A stretch of DNA of 11,568 bases, from positions 1-11,568 of the forward strand of contig DRKK01000218.1 of assembly GCA_011051815.1 (NCBI GenBank), read 5' to 3'. Of the stretch, positions 6,614 to 11,568 are shown piece after piece. Position 1 is the first letter of the stretch. Every line of letters starts with the position of its first letter. Made by a program: the position numbers and the translations under genes. The notes beneath the pieces were generated by a model. That model saw only the letters and a list, made by a program, of their open reading frames with translations. It made no database searches and was not told the origin of the DNA. Origin of the DNA: Sphingomonadales bacterium. Its GTDB lineage: Bacteria > Pseudomonadota > Alphaproteobacteria > Sphingomonadales > Emcibacteraceae.

Positions 6614-8206
6614 ATGACACAAGATAAAATCATCAATGAATCCGGCATAGAGGTGAAAGCCCTATATACGCAGGAAGATGTGGACGCTTCCGGCGGCATA
6701 GAAATGGTCGGCCTGCCCGGTGAATATCCCTTCACACGCGGCATCCATAAGGAAATGTACCGCAAGCGGCCTTGGACCATGCGTCAATATACCGGCTTTG
6801 CCAATGCCAAAGACACCAATGAGCGGTTTCATTATCTGATCGAAAACGGCCAGACCGGGCTTAATGTAGCCTTTGATCTGCCGACCCAGACCGGCTTGGA
6901 CACGGACGATCCCATGGCCGAGGGTGAGGTGGGCCGGGTCGGCATGGCGGTGGATACCCTGCGCGATTTTGAAATCGCTTTTGACGGCATTGATCTGGAA
7001 AAAATTACGGTGTCCCTGACCATTAATGGCTCGGCGGCGATCCTGATTGCCATGTATCTGGCCATGGCGGAAAAGCGCGGCTATGACGTGGCCAAACTGC
7101 GCGGCACGGCCCAGAATGATATTCTGAAAGAATTTATCGGACGCGGCACATGGATTTTCCCGGTGGAGCCCAGCATCAAGCTGGTCGGTGATACCATTGA
7201 ATATTGTGCCAAGAACGCCCCCAAATATAGCCCGGTCAGCGTTTGCGGTTATCACATCCGTGAAAGCGGCGCGACCCCGGAACAGGAAATGGCCTATGCT
7301 TTCTGTATCGCGAAAGCCTATGCCGATGACATGTTAAAGCGTGGATTGCATATTGATGAATTTGCCGGACGGCTCAGCTATAACTTCAATATTTTCGGTA
7401 ATATTTTTGAACAGGTGGCTAAATTCCGGGCCGGGCGTGGTCTGTGGGCCAAGATCATCAAGGAAGATTACGGCGCCAAAGACCCCAAATCCATGTGGTT
7501 GCGCATGATTGCGGCCGGCGGCGGCGGCGGGCTGACCATTGAACAGCCGGAAAATAATATCGTACGCGGAGCCTATTACGCTTTGATCAGCGCCCTATCC
7601 GGGGCTCAGACTATGGCGCTCTGCTGTTTTGATGAGGCCTATACCATCCCGTCAGAATATGCCCAGCGTATTTCCCTGCGCACCATGCAGCTTTTGATCG
7701 AGGAAATGGGCCTGTGCGAAACGGTCGACCCTCTGGCGGGCAGCTATTATGTGGAAACCATGACCAACGAAATGCGCAAAAAGATGGAAGAGACCATGGC
7801 CGAGGTGGAGGCCGAGGGCGGTATCGTTAAAATGGTTTCCGAAGGCACCATTCAGTCCAAAGTCTCGGCCCAGGCCTTTGAGATGCAGAAAAACCTGCAA
7901 TCCGGGGCTTTCCCCAAGGTCGGGGTCAATTGCTACAAGATTGATCAGGAGGAAAATGAGGTGGAATTCCACCCCTATGACACCAAGGATGCGGATCAAC
8001 AAATTGAAAATCTGAACGCCGTAAAAGCCGAACGCTCCCAGACAGAAGTGGACCGCACGCTGGCCATGGTCAAGGCGGCGGCAGAGGCCGATGACAATGT
8101 GATGCCCGCCATTGTGGAGGCAGTGAAAGCCTATGCCACCGTGGGCGAGATCACCAAAAAACTGGTTGAAGTCTACGGCTATTATCAGGAACCTATTCGT
8201 TTTTAA
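6614..8206 (+). CDS. Large (catalytic barrel) subunit of an adenosylcobalamin-dependent acyl-CoA mutase, methylmalonyl-CoA mutase-like, substrate uncertain
   Basis: A 530-residue protein with the substrate-binding TIM barrel of the methylmalonyl-CoA mutase family and no fused B12 domain, which is supplied by the preceding gene. Recognisable segments are GLPGEYPFTRG (33-43), RPWTMRQYTGF (52-62), GLNVAFDLPTQTG (82-94), GTAQNDILKEF (164-174), CGYHIRESGAT (211-221), ENNIVR (313-318) and VDPLAGSYYVE (371-381). By alignment from memory to the Propionibacterium enzyme, Tyr59, Gln167, Arg177 and His214 match Tyr89, Gln197, Arg207 and His244, with identical spacing. Tyr89 and Arg207 bind the substrate carboxylate. 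Isobutyryl-CoA mutase has Phe and Gln there, and 2-hydroxyisobutyryl-CoA mutase Ile and Gln. This argues for a carboxylated substrate. However, the usual HTQTxG segment (His328, Gln330) is IAAGGGGG (299-306), and SLHTNS is replaced by a stretch ending ALCC (335-338). It is thus not an ordinary methylmalonyl-CoA mutase. No MeaB-like chaperone or epimerase lies nearby. GAGAG at 6601-6605 is the likely ribosome binding site. Confidence 0.92.
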   Translation: MTQDKIINESGIEVKALYTQEDVDASGGIEMVGLPGEYPFTRGIHKEMYRKRPWTMRQYTGFANAKDTNERFHYLIENGQTGLNVAFDLPTQTGLDTDDPMAEGEVGRVGMAVDTLRDFEIAFDGIDLEKITVSLTINGSAAILIAMYLAMAEKRGYDVAKLRGTAQNDILKEFIGRGTWIFPVEPSIKLVGDTIEYCAKNAPKYSPVSVCGYHIRESGATPEQEMAYAFCIAKAYADDMLKRGLHIDEFAGRLSYNFNIFGNIFEQVAKFRAGRGLWAKIIKEDYGAKDPKSMWLRMIAAGGGGGLTIEQPENNIVRGAYYALISALSGAQTMALCCFDEAYTIPSEYAQRISLRTMQLLIEEMGLCETVDPLAGSYYVETMTNEMRKKMEETMAEVEAEGGIVKMVSEGTIQSKVSAQAFEMQKNLQSGAFPKVGVNCYKIDQEENEVEFHPYDTKDADQQIENLNAVKAERSQTEVDRTLAMVKAAAEADDNVMPAIVEAVKAYATVGEITKKLVEVYGYYQEPIRF

Positions 8207-8212
8207 GAAGAG
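8205..8212 (+). promoter_or_regulatory. Ribosome binding site fixing the FAD-subunit start
   Basis: AAGAAGAG lies seven bases before the ATG at 8220, directly after the mutase stop codon. The frame is open back to 8133, but those 29 codons overlap the mutase and are rich in Pro, Trp and Lys with no family match. The conserved N-terminus (short strand, then the helix VSDAVKAL) fits a start at 8220. Confidence 0.65.
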
Positions 8213-8219
8213 CAGAAAA

Positions 8220-9077
8220 ATGTCAGAAATTGAAAAATATATTGCCCCGGACACAGTCAGCGACGCGGTAAAGGCCTTGTCCAGTGGTGGGGTGACCATC
8301 CTTGCCGGGGGAACCGACCTCACCCCGCAGATTGACGCAGGCCGCCGCAGCCACGCCCCGACCCTGATGAATATCCGCCGGGTGGACGACCTGTCCGGCA
8401 TCACACAGAATAAGGGCGAGACCCGCATCGGCTGTCTGACCACTGTATCGGAGATCAAACAGAGTGATCTGGCCCCCGCTATCCTGCGGCAGGCCGCCGA
8501 CCATTTTGCCAGCGAACAGATCCGCAATGCGGCCACCCTTGGCGGTAACATCTGCAACGCGTCCCCGGCGGGTGATATGATCAATCCGCTTTTGGTGCTT
8601 GACGCATCGGTGGAACTGGCCAGCTGGAAAGAAGGGGCTATGGAGGTGCGGCGCGAGCCTTTACGCCGCTTTTTCACCGGACCCGGCAAGACCATCAAAC
8701 ATGACAATGAACTGCTGATTGCGGTGGTTTTTGACACGCCCGGCCCAGATTTTGTCGGCTATTTCCGCAAGTCCGGCCCGCGTCCGGCACTGGAAATTTC
8801 CACCGTCAGTGTGGGTATTGGCGGCGATTATAAAGACGGCGCATTTCACAATGTTCGGGTGGCCTTTGGTGCTGTTGGCCCAACGCCCCTGCGCGGCAAA
8901 GCCACCGAAGCCATGCTGGAAGGGCAAGCCCTGACCGCCGAGGTCATTGACAAGTCCGCCCGCGCCGCACAGGACGATGCGACCCCCATCGACGATATTC
9001 GGGCCACAAGCTGGTACCGCACCCATCTGATTGCCGTATTCACAGAGGAGCTTTTGAACAATGTCCGTCAAAACTGA
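8220..9077 (+). CDS. FAD-binding (medium) subunit of a xanthine dehydrogenase/CO dehydrogenase-family molybdenum hydroxylase
   Basis: A 285-residue CoxM/XdhA-type flavoprotein that carries electrons from the iron-sulfur subunit to an acceptor such as quinone, NAD or oxygen. The N-terminal FAD-binding domain shows ILAGGTDLTP (27-36), which holds the FAD pyrophosphate. The second FAD motif is TLGGNICNASPAGD (106-119), preceded by SEQIRNAA (98-105). The C-terminal domain (about 175-285) is the CO dehydrogenase flavoprotein C-terminal type, with VRVAFGAVGPTPLR (212-225). Only two cysteines (72 and 112) are present. The extra [4Fe-4S]-binding insertion of 4-hydroxybenzoyl-CoA reductase beta subunit is therefore absent, and the length of 285 residues agrees. 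The gene starts 13 bases after the mutase and overlaps the iron-sulfur gene by 17 bases. Order FAD, FeS, Mo is the coxMSL order. Substrate and electron acceptor cannot be read from this subunit. Confidence 0.93.
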   Translation: MSEIEKYIAPDTVSDAVKALSSGGVTILAGGTDLTPQIDAGRRSHAPTLMNIRRVDDLSGITQNKGETRIGCLTTVSEIKQSDLAPAILRQAADHFASEQIRNAATLGGNICNASPAGDMINPLLVLDASVELASWKEGAMEVRREPLRRFFTGPGKTIKHDNELLIAVVFDTPGPDFVGYFRKSGPRPALEISTVSVGIGGDYKDGAFHNVRVAFGAVGPTPLRGKATEAMLEGQALTAEVIDKSARAAQDDATPIDDIRATSWYRTHLIAVFTEELLNNVRQN

Positions 9078-9534
9078 ACTTAACTTTACCCTGAACGGCA
9101 GGCCGGTCAATATCGAGGTTCCGGTGGATATGACCGTGTTGAATCTATTACGTGACGTCTTGGACCTGAAGGGCACAAAATATGCCTGCGGCGAGGGCGA
9201 ATGCGGGGCCTGTACCATTGAAGTGGACGGCACGACCATCAACAGCTGTCTCATGTATGCCGCCGATCTGAACGGGCGCACAGTGATGACTATCGAGGGA
9301 CTGGGCGCGGGGAACAAGATGCACCCCATGCAACAATCCTTTGTGGATCACGGGGCGGTTCAATGCGGCTTTTGCATGCCGGGCATGATCATACAGGCCA
9401 ATTACCTGGTCAAGCAGAACCCGGACCTCACCCGCGAAGAGATGAAGCGGGGGCTTGAAGGAAATATCTGTCGCTGTACCGGATATACCAAGGTACTGGA
9501 CGCCGTTGCCGCCATTGTCGGGGCAGAAGGATAA
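9061..9534 (+). CDS. [2Fe-2S] iron-sulfur (small) subunit of the molybdenum hydroxylase
   Basis: A 157-residue CoxS/XdhC-type electron-transfer subunit of typical length. The N-terminal plant-ferredoxin-like domain binds one [2Fe-2S] cluster with Cys43, Cys48, Cys51 and Cys63 (pattern CGEGECGAC then C). The C-terminal helical domain binds a second with Cys102, Cys105, Cys137 and Cys139 (QCGFCMPGM and NICRCTGY). All eight ligands are present, so the protein should be functional. It links the molybdenum site to the FAD subunit. GAGGAG at 9045-9050, inside the end of the FAD gene, serves as ribosome binding site ten bases before the ATG. The overlap with the FAD gene (17 bases) and the four-base gap to the Mo subunit support expression as one complex. 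The family is shared by CO dehydrogenase, aldehyde, isoquinoline, quinoline, nicotinate and 4-hydroxybenzoyl-CoA enzymes, so it does not identify the substrate. Confidence 0.96.
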   Translation: MSVKTELNFTLNGRPVNIEVPVDMTVLNLLRDVLDLKGTKYACGEGECGACTIEVDGTTINSCLMYAADLNGRTVMTIEGLGAGNKMHPMQQSFVDHGAVQCGFCMPGMIIQANYLVKQNPDLTREEMKRGLEGNICRCTGYTKVLDAVAAIVGAEG

Positions 9535-9538
9535 TATC

Positions 9539-11568
9539 ATGAGTGAACAAGTCGCCTTTCAACATATTGAAAAAACCAGCCTGATCGGCAGCCGGATCAA
9601 GAAACCCGATGCGCCCGCCAAGGCCATCGGCAAGACCCGCTATATCAATGATATGGTTCTGCCCCAGATGCTCTATGGCAAGATACTCCATGCCGGACGG
9701 ACCCATGCGGAAATTGTAAGCATTGACACAAGTGAGGCTGAAAAGTTACCGGGCGTCCATCTGGTGATCACGGCGCAGGATACGCCGGACTTGAAACTGG
9801 GTTTTGTCAAAGATAACGCGCCCCTGAAAGATAAGGTACGCTGCGAACGGGACGAGGTCGCCGCCGTGGCCGCCGAGAGTGAGGCCATTGCCGCTAAGGC
9901 CCTGAAACTGATCAAGGTCACCTATAAAGACCTGCCGCCGGTCTATACCATCGAGGACGGCTTAAAAGACGGTGCCCCGGTCATTCAGGACCGCTTCCCG
10001 GACAATAAAAGCCTGTCTTTTGAATTTACCCACGGCGATATGGCTGCGGCGGAACAGAAATCAGATATTATTCTGGATGATGTGTTTAATGTCCATTATG
10101 TGACCCATTGCTGTATGGGCACCTCCTGCGCCATTGCCGATTTTGACCATAACGGCAAATTGACCATCTATTCCCAGACCCAATATCCCTATAATTATAA
10201 GATGGATCTGGCCCCGGCTTTGGGTATTGACCCCGGTGACATCCGGGTGATTCAGCCGCCCACAGGCGGGTCTTTTGGGGCCAAACTGGATGTCTATCCC
10301 TTTGAGCCAGTGGCGGCCATATTGGCCCAGAAAACCGGGCGGCCCGTCAAAATTCTGTTTGACCGGGAAGAAGAATTTATCAATAGCCCCACCCGTCAAC
10401 CGGCCAGAATGCATCTGCGCACCGGATGCACGTCAGATGGCATCCTGACCTTTCGGGCGGCGGACGTATTGATGGATAACGGGGCCTATACCTCATGGGG
10501 GCCAACGGTTCCGGTAATCATGATGCGTACCGTATCCGGCCATTACCGGGTGCCAGTGGTCGATTTCAAGGGGCAGGCCGTCTATACTAACAATGCCTAT
10601 GCCGGGTCTTTCCGGGGTTACGGCAATGTTCAGATGACCTATGCCACGGCTCAGCATATGGATATGCTGGCCGAGAAACTTGACATGGACCCGATCGAAT
10701 TTCGCCTGAAAAATGCGCAAGCCTCCGGCGAGGTGACACCGCAAAAATCATTCTTGAGAGAATGTGCGCTGGCCGAATGTCTGACCACGGCGGCAGAGGC
10801 GTCGGATTATGTGAATAAGCTCAATAAATATACCGCTGAGCGGGCGCAGGAAGGCCGCTATAAGCGCGGTATCGGCCTTGCCAGTTCCATCCATAACGCG
10901 GGCGGGGCCAAAATCCATAAGTCGGACGGTTGCGGCACCATCCTGAAAATGGATGACTATGCGCGGGTGACGGTGATTACCGGCGCGTCCGAAATCGGAC
11001 AGGGCATTGATGCGGTCATTGCCCAGATCGTTGCCGAGGAACTGGGCGTGCCCACCGAACATGTGACTCTGGTCAATAATGACAGCGACCTTGGGCCGTG
11101 GGATGTGGGGGTTCATGCCTCTCGCACCACCTTTATCGCCGGCAATGGCGCACGGCGCGCGGCCATCAAAGCCAAGAAACAGATTTTGGCGGCGGCATCA
11201 AAACAGGCCAATGTCTCTGCGGATGAACTGGACCTGCGCGGTGGTTTCGTCGTACAGGACAAGGACGGGGCCGTGGTCACCAAGCTGGACAAGATGCTGC
11301 GTCAGATGCATTTCCAGCCGGAACCGGATGTGGTCATGGTCAGCGACTATTACGAACCCAACAGCGAGCCAGAGGGCCGGGATCATATTTCCGACCATTC
11401 CGCTGCCTATTCCCATGCGGTCCATATTGCCGAGGTGCTGGTGGATACCTATACCGGCGAGGTCAAGGTGGAAAAAGTTACCATGGCACAGGATGTGGGC
11501 CGGGTTATCAACCGCATGGGGCTTGAGGCCCAGATGGAAGGCGGGCTGGCCTTTGGTCTTGGTTTTGC
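9539..11568 (+). CDS. Molybdopterin-binding (large) subunit of the molybdenum hydroxylase, 3' end missing
   Basis: An open frame of 676 codons that runs off the right edge. The family is usually about 760-800 residues, so roughly 90-120 are missing, including the region that carries the catalytic glutamate near molybdenum. The ATG at 9539 is preceded by AAGGAT at 9527-9532 and lies four bases after the small-subunit stop. The N-terminal hammerhead domain begins about residue 27 (AKAIGKTRYINDM). Cofactor-binding segments are PPTGGSFGAK (240-249), AYAGSFRGYGN (353-363), SEIGQG (484-489) and HASRTTFIAGNGARRAA (526-542), with QDVGRVIN-M-EGG (651-669) near the cut. Gly356 sits where form I CO dehydrogenase has the copper-binding Cys of AYxCSFR, so CO oxidation is unlikely. 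The usual M/L-E-P/T-H segment is MGTS (193-196), flanked by Cys191, Cys192 and Cys197. The likely role is hydroxylation, or reduction, of a heterocycle, aldehyde or CoA thioester; the exact substrate is unknown. Confidence 0.93.
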   Translation, partial: MSEQVAFQHIEKTSLIGSRIKKPDAPAKAIGKTRYINDMVLPQMLYGKILHAGRTHAEIVSIDTSEAEKLPGVHLVITAQDTPDLKLGFVKDNAPLKDKVRCERDEVAAVAAESEAIAAKALKLIKVTYKDLPPVYTIEDGLKDGAPVIQDRFPDNKSLSFEFTHGDMAAAEQKSDIILDDVFNVHYVTHCCMGTSCAIADFDHNGKLTIYSQTQYPYNYKMDLAPALGIDPGDIRVIQPPTGGSFGAKLDVYPFEPVAAILAQKTGRPVKILFDREEEFINSPTRQPARMHLRTGCTSDGILTFRAADVLMDNGAYTSWGPTVPVIMMRTVSGHYRVPVVDFKGQAVYTNNAYAGSFRGYGNVQMTYATAQHMDMLAEKLDMDPIEFRLKNAQASGEVTPQKSFLRECALAECLTTAAEASDYVNKLNKYTAERAQEGRYKRGIGLASSIHNAGGAKIHKSDGCGTILKMDDYARVTVITGASEIGQGIDAVIAQIVAEELGVPTEHVTLVNNDSDLGPWDVGVHASRTTFIAGNGARRAAIKAKKQILAAASKQANVSADELDLRGGFVVQDKDGAVVTKLDKMLRQMHFQPEPDVVMVSDYYEPNSEPEGRDHISDHSAAYSHAVHIAEVLVDTYTGEVKVEKVTMAQDVGRVINRMGLEAQMEGGLAFGLGF

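Noticed and set aside
7511..7531. GGC/GCG-rich run as a microsatellite or unstable repeat
   Set aside because: It is short, encodes the in-frame glycine tract of the mutase, and similar runs elsewhere (for example near 4941 and 6144) likewise encode glycine-rich family motifs.
6614..8206. Ordinary methylmalonyl-CoA, isobutyryl-CoA or 2-hydroxyisobutyryl-CoA mutase
   Set aside because: Tyr59 and Arg177 exclude the isobutyryl and 2-hydroxyisobutyryl signatures, while loss of the His-x-Gln and SLHTN segments argues against the housekeeping methylmalonyl enzyme.
7652..8737. Long minus-strand open frame (361 codons)
   Set aside because: It runs antisense across the mutase end, the gene junction and the FAD subunit, all of which have clear family motifs on the + strand. 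Its translation shows no recognisable domain.
9539..11568. Aerobic CO dehydrogenase
   Set aside because: The FAD, FeS, Mo gene order fits coxMSL, but the copper-binding Cys of the AYxCSFR loop is Gly356 and the neighbours are CoA-ester enzymes.

Overview
The window holds one densely packed catabolic operon, read entirely on the + strand: eight complete genes and a ninth cut off by the right edge. Gaps between genes are 3 to 25 bases, and three junctions overlap (4, 4 and 17 bases). There are no RNA genes, mobile elements, CRISPR arrays, regulators or convincing terminators. No stretch without a gene reaches 300 bases. Bases 1-32 are only a short leader with a possible ribosome binding site (AGGA at 21-24), so the promoter and possibly earlier operon genes lie to the left. 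The moderately GC-rich coding style, the Shine-Dalgarno sites and the gene families fit a Gram-negative aerobic heterotroph, most likely a proteobacterium and perhaps an alphaproteobacterium. That placement is inference; no marker gene is present.

Layout: (1) thiolase-family enzyme, 33-1241. (2) Hydantoinase/oxoprolinase-type A and B subunits, 1267-3387 and 3384-5063, an ATP-dependent pair of the superfamily that contains 5-oxoprolinase, hydantoinases, and acetone and acetophenone carboxylases. (3) Acyl-CoA dehydrogenase-family flavoprotein, 5067-6200. (4) A split coenzyme B12-dependent acyl-CoA mutase, with the cobalamin-binding subunit at 6197-6601 and the catalytic barrel subunit at 6614-8206. 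(5) A three-part molybdenum hydroxylase of the xanthine dehydrogenase/CO dehydrogenase family in the order FAD subunit 8220-9077, [2Fe-2S] subunit 9061-9534, Mo subunit 9539-beyond 11568.

How the genes may work together (inference): the mix points to breakdown of an unusual carbonyl or heterocyclic compound through CoA thioesters. Two models fit. In model A, HyuAB is a biotin-independent carboxylase acting on a ketone-like substrate. The carboxylated product, as a CoA ester, is then rearranged by the B12 mutase, oxidised, and cleaved by the thiolase. In model B, the Mo hydroxylase oxidises an N-heterocycle to a lactam or imide, HyuAB opens it with ATP, and the remaining enzymes process the resulting branched acid.

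The most notable observation is in the mutase. It keeps the residues that methylmalonyl-CoA mutase uses for a carboxylate-bearing substrate (Tyr59, Gln167, Arg177, His214). It has lost the otherwise near-invariant His-x-Gln-x-x-Gly segment, replaced by Ile-Ala-Ala followed by five glycines, and the Ser-Leu-His-Thr-Asn segment. The dehydrogenase has no glutamate at either classical catalytic-base position, and the Mo subunit has glycine where CO dehydrogenase has its copper-binding cysteine. The pathway therefore looks related to known ones but not identical to any I can name.
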